This document shows, piece after piece, positions 53,388 through 62,315 of a stretch of 64,000 nt of DNA. Origin of the DNA: Herpetosiphon giganteus (GTDB lineage: Bacteria > Chloroflexota > Chloroflexia > Chloroflexales > Herpetosiphonaceae); assembly GCF_016907925.1 (NCBI RefSeq), contig NZ_JAFBCZ010000023.1, forward strand, positions 1 to 64,000, in the 5' to 3' direction. Each line of letters starts with the position of its first letter. The stretch's first letter is position 1. Below the pieces are notes generated by a model. The model was not told the origin of the DNA. It did no database searches and saw only the letters and a program-made list of their open reading frames with translations. The position numbers were made by a program, and so were the translations under genes.

Positions 53388-53618
53388 CAGAACATAGAAC
53401 AGAGAGCATAGAACATAGGGATTAGGCTATAGGCTGATGTCTTTTGGCTATAGAAACATAATCAAAACAATTCGTGGAATTCGTGGCGAAAAATAATCTT
53501 CATGCGCTCTCTGTTCTCTGCTCTATATTCTTCGTGCTCTTCGTGCTCTTCGTGGATCAAAATGAATGGGGCTGGGACGGACGAACCGATCCCCAGCCCC
53601 TGAACCCCGACCCCTCGT
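53388..53618. repeat. Repeat spacer between convergent genes
   Basis: No gene. It has AGAACATAG heptamers (53388-53418), a GGCTATAGGCTGA arm, a CAATTCGTGGAATTCGTGG word (about 53468-53487), CTCTGTTCTCTGCTCTATATTC heptamers, a CTTCGTGCTCTTCGTGCTC run (53530-53555) and GGCTGGGG/CCCCAGCCCC inverted words (about 53570-53605). Confidence 0.75.
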
Positions 53619-56384
53619 TTAGAAACTCGCCAAACGTTCGCGCAAGGTTGTGGCGGCTAGCTCTTGGGCGGCCAAGGCTTCGCGCTCTTTTTGCACAACT
53701 TCGGGCTTAGCTTTGGCCACGAAGTTCTCGTTAGAAAGCTTGCTGCGGCGGCGCTCGACATCAGCCTCAACCCGTTCAAGCTCCTTGTTGAGCCGTTCGC
53801 GTTCGGCGGCCAAATCGACCATGCCCGCCAAAGGCAAGACCACTTCTGCTGGCGAAATAACCAAACTGGTGGCTTTTTCTGGGCGCTCGCTCAAGCTTTC
53901 GCTGATGATTAATTTATCGGGAGCGATCCGCGCTAGACGGCTGATGATCGCAGCTTGTTCGTTGAGCATGGCGCTTGCAGAGCCGCCAGCGATTAAGGCT
54001 TCGATCCATTTGACTGCTTCCACGCTGGTTTCGGTACGCACGTTGCGCACGCCACGAATGATGTTTTGAACCAATTCCCAATCACGTTCTGCTTGCTCGT
54101 TGAGCATTGCTGAATCGATCAACGGATACTCGGCGATAATCAAGGCGGCTGGAGTTGGCGTGGTTTGCTCGCTGTTATGCAGTTTTTGCCAAGCAGCCTC
54201 GCTGACAAACGGCATAAATGGGTGCAGCAAGCGCAAGGTTCCTTCTAAAAGGGTGTAAAGCGTTTGGCGGGTGCGCAATTGCTGCTGCTCGTCGCCAGTA
54301 TCAATTTGAATTTTGGCAGTTTCAATGTACCAATCAGCAAATTCATCCCAGAAGAAGGTTTGGATTTGGCGGCCAGCTTCGCCCAAATTGAAACTATTCA
54401 TCAATCGCTCAACATCGCCCGCCAAGCGATTGAACCGCGAGAGAATCCAGCGGTCAGCCACGGTGTAGGCTTCAGCATTCAAGCTCTCGGCGCTAATTTT
54501 GCTCTCGGCAGTGCGTGGCAAATCGCCTAATTTTGAAATCACAAAGCGGGTTGCATTCCAAATTTTGTTAGCAAACGAACGCGCTGAATCCAAACGAGTT
54601 GGTTGCAAGGCAAAATCTTGGCCTGGCGTTGATGAGGTGGCGAAGGTAAAGCGCAACGCATCGGTGCCATATTGATCAATCAAATCAAGCGGATCGACCT
54701 GATTGCCCAACGACTTCGACATTTTGCGGCCATGTTCATCGCGCACCAACCCGTGCAAGTAGACCCATTCGAATGGCTCTTTGCCGGTGAGATACAGGCC
54801 CAACATCATCATGCGCGCGACCCAGAAAAACAGAATATCGTAGCCAGTTTCGAGCAACGTGTTTGGGTAAAATTGCTTGAAATCGGGATTTTCAACGTCG
54901 GGCCAGCCCAAAATACTGAATGGCCACAAACCCGATGAGAACCACGTATCCAGCACATCTTCGTCTTGGCGCAGGTCAACAACTTGACCATAATGTGCGG
55001 TCGCGGCAGCCATGGCATCGGCAGCGTTCAACTCAACAAACATCTGGTTATCGGGGCCGTACCACACCGGAATTCGATGGCCCCACCAGAGTTGGCGGCT
55101 AATACACCAATCCTGAATGTTTTCCATCCAATGGAAATAGATTTTGTTGAAGCGTTCGGGCACGATTTTGGTGCGACCTTCGCGCACGGCAGCCATGGCA
55201 GGCTCGGCCAAGGGTTGCGTTTTAACAAACCATTGGGTGCTGATCAACGGCTCGACAATCGTATCGCAGCGCTCGCAGCGGCCAATCTTCATCAAGTGGG
55301 GCTTGGTTTCGACCAAATTGCCAGTTTCGGTCAAATCGGCGACCAAGCGCTTGCGCGCCTCAAAGCGGTCGAGGCCTGCATAGCTGCCACCTTCAGCATT
55401 GATCGTTGCATCAAGATTCAGCATATTGAGAATTGGCAAGCTATGGCGTTGGCCAACGATATAGTCATTTGGATCGTGGCCTGGGGTAATTTTGAGCGCC
55501 CCAGTGCCAAACTCGCGCTCAACATAGGTGTCAGCGATAATGGGAATTTGGCGACCCAAGGCTGGCAGCACCACAAATTTGCCCACCAAATCGGCGTAGC
55601 GCTCATCGTCGGGATGCACGGCTACCGCCACGTCGGCGAGCAAGGTTTCTGGGCGAGTTGTGGCAATCGTAATCGATTGATCGCCTTCGCTGATGCGCCA
55701 TTCGGTATCGTTCAGATCACTGGCAACTTTATAGCGAATATGCCACAAATTGCCTTGCTCTTGCTCATCGCGATAGACCACTTCCAAATCGGAGATTGCC
55801 GAGAGACAGCGCGGACACCAGTTGACCAAGCGCGTGCCGCGATAGATCAAGCCATCGTCGTACAAGCGCTTGAAGGCCACGACGACTGCTTGCGACAAGC
55901 CTTCATCGAGCGTAAAGCGTTCGCGCTGCCAATCGACCGACGAACCAAGGCGGCGAATTTGGCTGGTGATTGTTGAGTGCGAACGACCCTTCCATTCCCA
56001 GACTGCATCGAGAAAATCCTCGCGACCAAGGTCGTGACGGGTTTTGCCAACCTTCGCCAGTTGCTTTTCAACCACGTTTTGGGTGGCGATGCCAGCGTGG
56101 TCGGTGCCAGGAACCCACAAAGTTGGTTGGCCGAGCATCCGATGCCAGCGGGTCAAAATATCCTCGATGGTGTTGGTCAAGCCGTGGCCAGTGTGCAGCA
56201 CGCCAGTCACGTTGGGCGGCGGAATCGCAATCACAAACGGATCTTTGCCATTGGCCTCGGTTGGCTTGAAATAGCCCGCCGATTCCCACCATTTGTACAG
56301 ATGCTCCTCGACCTTAGCGGCTTCGTAGGCTTGGCCGAGATCGGCTCCAGCTAAAGCCCGTTCTAAATGCTCATTTAACGTCAT
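53619..56384 (-). CDS. valS: Valyl-tRNA synthetase
   Basis: A 921-aa class I synthetase charging tRNA-Val. The HIGH-type motif is HTGH at 64-67 (PPPNVTGVLHTGHGL), and the KMSKS-type motif is KMSKSLGNQVDPL. The CP1 editing domain includes TTRPETLLADVAVAVHPDD and YVEREFGTGALKITPGHD. The anticodon-binding domain and a C-terminal coiled-coil arm (about 855-921, RERLNKELERVEADVERRR) are intact. It is the second gene of a unit preceded by a T-box whose predicted specifier is a valine codon. It starts 22 nt after the DUF3105 gene. Confidence 0.97.
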   Translation of the reverse strand: MTLNEHLERALAGADLGQAYEAAKVEEHLYKWWESAGYFKPTEANGKDPFVIAIPPPNVTGVLHTGHGLTNTIEDILTRWHRMLGQPTLWVPGTDHAGIATQNVVEKQLAKVGKTRHDLGREDFLDAVWEWKGRSHSTITSQIRRLGSSVDWQRERFTLDEGLSQAVVVAFKRLYDDGLIYRGTRLVNWCPRCLSAISDLEVVYRDEQEQGNLWHIRYKVASDLNDTEWRISEGDQSITIATTRPETLLADVAVAVHPDDERYADLVGKFVVLPALGRQIPIIADTYVEREFGTGALKITPGHDPNDYIVGQRHSLPILNMLNLDATINAEGGSYAGLDRFEARKRLVADLTETGNLVETKPHLMKIGRCERCDTIVEPLISTQWFVKTQPLAEPAMAAVREGRTKIVPERFNKIYFHWMENIQDWCISRQLWWGHRIPVWYGPDNQMFVELNAADAMAAATAHYGQVVDLRQDEDVLDTWFSSGLWPFSILGWPDVENPDFKQFYPNTLLETGYDILFFWVARMMMLGLYLTGKEPFEWVYLHGLVRDEHGRKMSKSLGNQVDPLDLIDQYGTDALRFTFATSSTPGQDFALQPTRLDSARSFANKIWNATRFVISKLGDLPRTAESKISAESLNAEAYTVADRWILSRFNRLAGDVERLMNSFNLGEAGRQIQTFFWDEFADWYIETAKIQIDTGDEQQQLRTRQTLYTLLEGTLRLLHPFMPFVSEAAWQKLHNSEQTTPTPAALIIAEYPLIDSAMLNEQAERDWELVQNIIRGVRNVRTETSVEAVKWIEALIAGGSASAMLNEQAAIISRLARIAPDKLIISESLSERPEKATSLVISPAEVVLPLAGMVDLAAERERLNKELERVEADVERRRSKLSNENFVAKAKPEVVQKEREALAAQELAATTLRERLASF

Positions 56385-56406
56385 GGTTCAAACCTCAAAC
56401 TAGAAA

Positions 56407-58182
56407 TTAATTAGGACAGCGTAAGTTTACGCATTCTGGGCCACGAGCAATATGCTCGCTGAAAAATGTATTAACTGCATCGAGATTTGCATTATCGCGC
56501 AGCATCAAACGATATTCCCAGGCGGTCATTGCTACCGTAGCATCCAAATCAAAGCGTTTTTGCAAAATTGTATGATGATCGCGGCGATAAAGATTGTCAA
56601 AAGTCGCTTCTAATTGCGCAAGCTCCATTGGTGTAATTAATTGCGGATTATAAAAAATCAACACCGCGCCATGTTCTAAGTTATGCACCATTGCCTCATC
56701 ACTCACAAAATCATCGTAACGCCCCCATTGAGCTGGCGCTGGCGCATGATAGCCAGAAGTTGGCGGCAATGATGGATATTCAGTTGTGCCAAAAATATGC
56801 TGTGGTGGATCAACCGCTGGAATATATTCGCCAAGCCACATTTGATCTAATTCCACCTTTTTTGGTTTGATTGGTGGCTTTTGATTAAAGGTTGCTAAGC
56901 TAAATGCTGGTGTAACTTCTACCCGATCGATTGCAGTCTTGCCCCAAATAATTGGATAAATAATAGTTTCGCCACGCTGGTTCATGTTTAAACTAGCGTT
57001 ATTTGTAATGCGATCGATATAGCCTGAACCAGCGCCAATAACAGTATCTTGAGCATCGTAAATCAACAGCGAAATACTGGTTGCAGTAATTACATCACTA
57101 TTGATTGCAATTGGATTAACTGGATAGGCTTGATATTCTTTGCCAAAACTTTCTTGTAAGCGCCCAAAGTGAATCAGATCAATCGTATTTGATAGCTTGA
57201 CTTTAATTTGTGGGGCTGGTTGCGTAATTTCGATTGGATAGCCCTTGCCTAGGCTAATTTCGACGCTTTTGGCGCGAAATTTCATTCCGGTAAATACGCC
57301 ATCGGTCACGACGATTTTTTGCTTAGGTAGCAACAATTCAATCGTATTGGTATTTTTCAGCACTTTATTTGATTGACTGGTTAAAGTCATCGTGTAGGGA
57401 ACGTTGTATAACGCTTGATCGCTGGGATTCTCAATTTCAAAATAGACCATTGCCTGATCGGTCATTGGCGTTTGGCCAACGCCTGAACGCACAATATTTA
57501 GCGCAACTTCAACTTGCTGCGGCTCTGCATTGGCAGCAGATTTGTCGCTTGCCTGCAATAAAGGCCAAAGTTGCAGGCCCAGCAAAATCAACAGCCCAAT
57601 GCCACATAAACTTGCCCCAAGCAGCATCAGCGTTTTGGGCAACGAACGCGACTGCTTGGCCGTTGTTGGCGGACTCAAGCGCAAGGTTGGCAGATCCGCG
57701 TTATAAGTGTTTGGCACAAGCTCGGTCGTTGGCTGCACTGAAAACAGCGGCGTTGTTTTAATATCGCTTGCTGCCAGCTGCGGCGTAGGTTGAGCATCGG
57801 CCAGCGGGATTGTCTTTTTGCTATTGGCCTGCATGGCTTGCCCAGCACTGGGTGCTAGCTGCGACGTAGGCTGTGCATCGGCCAGCGGGATGGTCTTTTT
57901 GGCGATCGACAAGATGCGGCGCTCAGGGCTTGGCATTGGCTCGGCGCTTGGTTGTTTTGCCAAGGGCGTGATTGCTGGCGCTGCTGCATCAATTGCGGCA
58001 ATGCGGCGCAAACATTCGGCCTGTTGGGCCGGATCAGTCACGATGGTGGCTAGAATGCGCCAAGCCTCACGTTCTTGAGGATTTTGGCGAATAACCCCAG
58101 CCAGCAGCTGTTTGGCGCGCTGATGATCATTTTGGTCTAAGGCTTGGGCAACTGCATGTTGCCAATTGGTTGCTTCCATCAC
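56407..58182 (-). CDS. TPR-like / DUF3105 single-pass membrane protein, first gene of the valS unit
   Basis: A 591-aa protein. The N-terminus has a TPR-like helix pair (about 5-65, ALDQNDHQRAKQLLAGVIRQNPQEREAWRILATIV). A low-complexity linker has a repeated KKTIPLADAQPT segment (two copies, about 95-145). One membrane helix lies at about 185-212 (LMLLGASLCGIGLLILLGLQLW), followed by a beta-rich extracytoplasmic part and a C-terminal DUF3105 domain (about 455-591, WGRYDDFVSDEAMVHNLEHGAVLIFYN, MTAWEYRLML). DUF3105 has no assigned activity that I know. It lies between the T-box leader and valS with 22 nt to valS, so it is transcribed with the synthetase under the same control. Confidence 0.75.
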   Translation of the reverse strand: MMEATNWQHAVAQALDQNDHQRAKQLLAGVIRQNPQEREAWRILATIVTDPAQQAECLRRIAAIDAAAPAITPLAKQPSAEPMPSPERRILSIAKKTIPLADAQPTSQLAPSAGQAMQANSKKTIPLADAQPTPQLAASDIKTTPLFSVQPTTELVPNTYNADLPTLRLSPPTTAKQSRSLPKTLMLLGASLCGIGLLILLGLQLWPLLQASDKSAANAEPQQVEVALNIVRSGVGQTPMTDQAMVYFEIENPSDQALYNVPYTMTLTSQSNKVLKNTNTIELLLPKQKIVVTDGVFTGMKFRAKSVEISLGKGYPIEITQPAPQIKVKLSNTIDLIHFGRLQESFGKEYQAYPVNPIAINSDVITATSISLLIYDAQDTVIGAGSGYIDRITNNASLNMNQRGETIIYPIIWGKTAIDRVEVTPAFSLATFNQKPPIKPKKVELDQMWLGEYIPAVDPPQHIFGTTEYPSLPPTSGYHAPAPAQWGRYDDFVSDEAMVHNLEHGAVLIFYNPQLITPMELAQLEATFDNLYRRDHHTILQKRFDLDATVAMTAWEYRLMLRDNANLDAVNTFFSEHIARGPECVNLRCPN

Positions 58183-58213
58183 ATTCCCTCATTGAATGGT
58201 TGCCGCTAAAAAC

Positions 58214-58446
58214 AAAAACCCCACGCCCAACAAGGACGAGAGGAAACTCGTGGTACCACCTTGATTATGTTGCCGCAGCAACATCACTCATGAGCGCGAT
58301 AACGGGCGCACCCGAACCAACTTACTGAAATTCAGTTGATCGACTTCCAAGCCACGTTCAATTATTGCTCAACCGAGGGTGCTTTCAGCCGCCGACACCC
58401 AATCTCTGGCGGGAACCAATAATTTACTCATCTTGTTCAACGTCAT
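58214..58446 (-). promoter_or_regulatory. T-box riboswitch (tRNA-Val responsive) upstream of DUF3105-valS
   Basis: On the minus strand this leader has all T-box landmarks. An AGTA is at the 5' specifier-loop side, then a stem (AATTATTG pairing with CAATAATT). A distal Stem I has CCAGAGATTGGGTG and GGCTGAAAGCACCC. A GAAC-GTG-G specifier loop makes GUG (Val) the likely specifier. The T-box sequence AAGGTGGTACCACG is at 58249-58262, with TGGT to pair with the ACCA end of uncharged tRNA. The terminator is CCTCTCGTCC-TTGTT-GGGCGTGGGG (58219-58243), then U5. Uncharged tRNA-Val would favour antitermination and valS expression. The exact register of the specifier is an inference. Confidence 0.85.
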
Positions 58447-58460
58447 TTGCGATTGCTCAA

Positions 58461-58489
58461 ATAATAGCCATGCTTGCGCCTTGTGTCAA
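58461..58489 (-). promoter_or_regulatory. Promoter of the T-box/valS unit
   Basis: Minus strand: TTGACA (58484-58489), exactly 17 nt, TATTAT (58461-58466). This is a near-perfect sigma-70 promoter; transcription should start near 58454, just before the T-box leader. Confidence 0.85.
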
Positions 58490-58577
58490 GCGCGGGCTTT
58501 GCGACAATTTTGCGACACCTTCGTGATACTCCGGTAACACTTGAGACCTATGCTAAAGCCAATCACAAGGAGGCTTT

Positions 58578-58955
58578 ATGCAACACTTAACTATTGCCAC
58601 AATCAGCATCGCCAGTCGTCGCGCACTGCTGCATAGCTTAATTTCAGCCAACCCAGCCTATGAATTAGTTGCCGATATTACCCATGCTGAGGCGTTGCAC
58701 TTGTTGCCAAACCTTCAGCCCGATGTCGTGATTATTGATGCAGCCATGTTGAATATTAATCCCTTGGCAGCGCTCAAAAGTTTAAATCAATGGCTAAGCT
58801 GCCCTGCTAGCTTGGTTTTGAGCAACGGCTCACGCAACGAACACCAACTTTGGCTCGATCTAGGGGCGCATGCAGTTGCCCGCCTCGAACAGCCAGAAAC
58901 GATTGCCCAAGCCTTGGCCGAACTAGCTCGCCAAGCTCAGCTCCAAGCTGCCTAG
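58578..58955 (+). CDS. Orphan pseudo-receiver (response-regulator-like) protein
   Basis: A 125-aa protein with CheY-like secondary structure: LTIATISIASRRALLHSLIS, then AYELVADITHAEALHLLPNLQPDVVIIDAAML with the phospho-acceptor-like Asp, and LVLSNGS. The acidic pair expected in the first loop is absent (SIASRR instead), and the conserved Lys near the end is also not evident (VARLEQPE). Normal phosphorylation is therefore doubtful. No output domain and no kinase nearby. The ATG has AAGGAGG 5 nt upstream. Confidence 0.7.
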   Translation: MQHLTIATISIASRRALLHSLISANPAYELVADITHAEALHLLPNLQPDVVIIDAAMLNINPLAALKSLNQWLSCPASLVLSNGSRNEHQLWLDLGAHAVARLEQPETIAQALAELARQAQLQAA

Positions 58956-59125
58956 TAACGAGGGATCGGTTGTTGGGGACTGGGGAGTAAAAAGGCTATA
59001 GGCTATTGGAATTAGTACCATCCTACCAAATGTTTCGCTAGCCACCAGCCCAGAGCCTTACTTCCTTCCTCTGCGCTAAACTCCGATCCCCAATGTCTAT
59101 GTTCTATGTTCTTTGCTCTATGTTC
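58956..59125. repeat. Repeat spacer
   Basis: No gene. A GGATCGG/GGGGACTGGGG stretch, a GGCTATAGGCTATTGG-to-GCTAGCCACCAGCCC palindrome (about 58991-59058), a CTCTGCGCTAAA-like word and TATGTTC heptamers (59097-59127) end at the next gene's ribosome-binding site. Confidence 0.7.
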
Positions 59126-59141
59126 TTTTTAAGGAATTTTC

Positions 59142-59852
59142 ATGCTTGCACCAACTTCGGCTACTGCACCTGTAGCCTTAATGCGCGATGTGTCGCATAT
59201 TGTTCAACTCGGCACAACTAACTTGACGATTTTGAACAATATTTCGTTGGAAATTGCGCGTGGTTCGTGGGTCGCATTAACTGGCCCTTCAGGCTCTGGT
59301 AAATCGACCTTGCTGGGCATTTTGGCGGGCCTTGATACGCCGAGCCATGGCCATGTGCGCTTGAATGATGTCGATATTACTAAGATGGGCGAGCCACAAT
59401 TGGCCCGTTTGCGTAATCAAACGATTGGGGTTGTGTTTCAAGCATTTAATTTGATTCCAACCATGACCGCCCAAGAAAATGTTGAAGCTCCATTATTTGT
59501 GCATCGCAATCGCAGCGATATTAGCCAACGCGCCAAGGCGATGCTCGAATTGGTGGGCCTTGGCGATCGGCGTGATCATCGGCCTGCCCAGCTTTCTGGC
59601 GGCCAGCAACAACGGGTTGCAATTGCCCGCGCTTTGGTCACAACGCCACAGTTGCTGATTGCCGATGAGCCAACTGGCAACTTGGATAGTGCTACCAGCA
59701 AGCAAATTCTGGACTTATTTGCCGATCTACGCCGCCAACTAAATATTACGATTGTGATGGTGACCCACGATCGCGATGTGGCAGCGCGGGCTGATCGCCA
59801 ACTGTACCTCGTCGATGGCCAGATTCGCCACGATAGCGCGAGGGCTGAGTAG
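59142..59852 (+). CDS. ABC transporter ATP-binding protein (LolD/MacB type)
   Basis: A 236-aa ATPase: Walker A GPSGSGKST, the Q-loop with FQAFNLIPTMTAQENV, the signature LSGGQQQRVAIARAL, Walker B LLIADEPTGNLDSAT and H-loop VTHDRD. The LIPTMTAQENVEAP and NLDSAT segments are typical of the LolD/MacB/FtsE group that partners FtsX-like permeases, here encoded directly downstream with no gap. Likely involved in export or lipoprotein/peptide extrusion, not uptake. Start from AAGGAA 6 nt upstream. Confidence 0.92.
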   Translation: MLAPTSATAPVALMRDVSHIVQLGTTNLTILNNISLEIARGSWVALTGPSGSGKSTLLGILAGLDTPSHGHVRLNDVDITKMGEPQLARLRNQTIGVVFQAFNLIPTMTAQENVEAPLFVHRNRSDISQRAKAMLELVGLGDRRDHRPAQLSGGQQQRVAIARALVTTPQLLIADEPTGNLDSATSKQILDLFADLRRQLNITIVMVTHDRDVAARADRQLYLVDGQIRHDSARAE

Positions 59853-62288
59853 ATGGGGCTGCGATTTGCGTTTAATTATGCTTGGCGCTCGTTGCGTTTA
59901 GGCGGTCAGCGCACCGTGCTGGCAATTATCTGTATCGCTTTTGGCGTGATGTCGCTTGGTGCGATGCAAAGTTTATCCACGGCAATTAATCGAAGCTTTG
60001 TTGAAAATCGAGTCAGCGCTGGCGGCGATGCCTCGCTCAATTGGCCCGACGGCCCGATTGGCCCTGAGCAACAAGCCCAACTTGAGCAGCTCAAGCAAAC
60101 TGGCGTGATTGGCGATTATGTGGTCTATTCGGCGATTCTGCCGAGTATGCTTAAGCCTGCTGGCGGCGATCATGTGATTTTTAGTGGCATAGGTTATGGA
60201 ATCGATCCCGCAACCTATCCATTATTGGGTGAGTTGCATGTAAGCGAGCCAGCCAACGCCACCATGACTGACCTCTTCAAGCAGCCCGATGCGGTTGTGC
60301 TGAGTGAGGTTTTGGCCAAGCAGCACGATTTGGAGCTTGGTCAAGAGTTGGTGATGCTGCTTGAACAAGGGACAATTCCCAAACGGCTCAAATTGGTTGG
60401 CTTCGTTGATCGAGTGCCGAATATGAACGCCGATAGTTTATTTTTCAGCCTTGAAACTGCGAATACCTTGGATGGCGAAGCTACTTTGAATTCGGTGCGG
60501 GTGGTTTGGGGCCAGCGTGGCGCGCAAGTTGCCGCCTTGGAGCAAGCAGGTTGGTTAGTTTCAGTGGTTAGCAGTGAGCCATCAGAGACAGCTGACTTTT
60601 TCAACATGACCTTGCGCGGTGCTGGCGTGTTAGGCTTGATTGTCAGCGGGATTGGGGTGGCAAACACGATGCAAGTTGTGTTGGCTCGTCGCCGCAACGA
60701 AATTGCCATCCTTAAAACCTTGGGCTACCGAGGCCCACAATTGCTGCTCTTGTTTGGCTTGGAAACGACCTTGCTTGGCTTAATTGGCAGTATTTTTGGA
60801 GCGCTTGCCGCCGTGTTGATTGGCGATCAATTAACTAGTTTGTTTGAACGCACCAGTGCCTTTATGTTGCCAACGGTGGTTGATTGGCGCATTTTGGCGG
60901 CGGCAGTGGGCTTGGGCATCGCGACAACCTTGATTTTTGGCATGGTGGCGATTGTTAAGGCTAATGCTGTGCGGCCTGGTTCGTTGTTGCGCACTGGCCC
61001 AATTGAGGTGAACCCAACCACTCGCCGCGCTATGGGTGCTTTGTATGCTGGTTTGGGCGCAATGTTTGCCTTGGTTGCCAGCATCAGCATGGGTTCATTT
61101 GGGGCTGGAATGATCGTGTTTGTTGGCGCGCTGGTTGGTTTGGCCTTGCTTAATTGGCTGTTTCAGGGCATTTTGTGGTTGGTTGCCAAAATACCATTGC
61201 CTGGTTATTGGCTGCGTTTGGCCAGCCGCAATATGCAGCGCAACGGCCAACGAGCAACGTTTGCAATTATCGCCTTAGCAATTGGCGTATTTACGATTGG
61301 CTTTTCGGCAACTGCCTTGCTAACGGTCAAAAAACAGCTTGATCTGCGGGCTGACCCCAACACTGATCTTACGCGGGCCTTGTGGATGATTACTGCCCCA
61401 AGCGACGAGCCGCAGGTGGCGGCAATGTTACCGCAACTGCAACAACCAGCGCTTGAGCCAATTCGCATGCTCGAAGTTACCATTGCCTTGCCTGATAGCG
61501 AAGATGGGCCGATTCAGGCTGCTGCTCGCAGTCGTGATCAACTTGCTGATCTGCAATTGACTGAGGGCGAATGGCAAGCTGGCGTTGATGAGATGATGTT
61601 TGAAACGTGGTTTTTCAGCGATATTCCACTTGGCAGCGAATTTGCAGTCATTGGCTCAAATCAGAAGCTGCGTTTGGTTGGCCGCTATGATGCCACCGGT
61701 AGTCAAGCATCAAGCCCAATTGTGATCAGTCCAGCAGCGCTGCAACAACTTCCCGTCAAGCGCGGTAGTTCAATCTATATCCTGAATTTGCCGATTAATC
61801 AATTGAGCGCGGTAACTAGCACGGTTAATCAAGCGTTGCCCCAGGCCTTTGTCTATAACGAAGTCGACTTGTATAACGCGACGCAAATGCTCTATAAATC
61901 GCTGGGCATGTTTGCGATAGCAGTGGCTAGCTTGGCCTTTGTAGCGGGCGTGGTGCTGATTGCGAATGCGGTTGGTTTGGCCTTATTTGAGCGCCGCCGC
62001 GAAATGGGCATTTTCAAGGCGGTTGGCTATAGCACCAGCAATTTACTGCGCAGCATCAGCATGGAATATAGTTTGATTGGCTTAATTGCTGGCAGCTTTG
62101 GGATGCTGGCGGTGTGGATTGCAATTGTTGTGCTCAACACGCTCCAGCCAAAAGCCAAAATGGGGCTTGATTTCATGCCTGGCTTGTTGATTTTTGGTTG
62201 TTCGATTGGCCTTGCCTTGTTGACCGCATTGGCGGTTGCTTGGCGACCTGCTCATCGACGACCGTTGCATGTGCTACGTGAGGAGTAA
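59853..62288 (+). CDS. FtsX-like ABC permease, two-FtsX-domain type
   Basis: An 811-aa permease with an N-terminal helix (about 15-38), a periplasmic MacB-PCD-type domain (about 40-235), a first FtsX domain (about 250-375: GLIVSGIGVANTMQVVLARRRNEIAILKTLGYRGPQLLLLF), central helices, a second extracytoplasmic domain and a second FtsX domain at the C-terminus (NAVGLALFERRREMGIFKAVGYSTSNLLRS). This duplicated layout fits a complete permease working with the upstream ATPase, which it follows without any gap. The substrate is unknown; there is no adjacent membrane-fusion gene as in MacAB. Confidence 0.9.
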   Translation: MGLRFAFNYAWRSLRLGGQRTVLAIICIAFGVMSLGAMQSLSTAINRSFVENRVSAGGDASLNWPDGPIGPEQQAQLEQLKQTGVIGDYVVYSAILPSMLKPAGGDHVIFSGIGYGIDPATYPLLGELHVSEPANATMTDLFKQPDAVVLSEVLAKQHDLELGQELVMLLEQGTIPKRLKLVGFVDRVPNMNADSLFFSLETANTLDGEATLNSVRVVWGQRGAQVAALEQAGWLVSVVSSEPSETADFFNMTLRGAGVLGLIVSGIGVANTMQVVLARRRNEIAILKTLGYRGPQLLLLFGLETTLLGLIGSIFGALAAVLIGDQLTSLFERTSAFMLPTVVDWRILAAAVGLGIATTLIFGMVAIVKANAVRPGSLLRTGPIEVNPTTRRAMGALYAGLGAMFALVASISMGSFGAGMIVFVGALVGLALLNWLFQGILWLVAKIPLPGYWLRLASRNMQRNGQRATFAIIALAIGVFTIGFSATALLTVKKQLDLRADPNTDLTRALWMITAPSDEPQVAAMLPQLQQPALEPIRMLEVTIALPDSEDGPIQAAARSRDQLADLQLTEGEWQAGVDEMMFETWFFSDIPLGSEFAVIGSNQKLRLVGRYDATGSQASSPIVISPAALQQLPVKRGSSIYILNLPINQLSAVTSTVNQALPQAFVYNEVDLYNATQMLYKSLGMFAIAVASLAFVAGVVLIANAVGLALFERRREMGIFKAVGYSTSNLLRSISMEYSLIGLIAGSFGMLAVWIAIVVLNTLQPKAKMGLDFMPGLLIFGCSIGLALLTALAVAWRPAHRRPLHVLREE

Positions 62289-62315
62289 GCTGGCTTTTAT
62301 GCTACACTGGAAATT

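Noticed and set aside
54966-55976. 336-codon plus-strand frame inside valS
   Set aside because: It is antisense to the conserved valS editing and catalytic domains and lacks a ribosome-binding site or recognisable domain.
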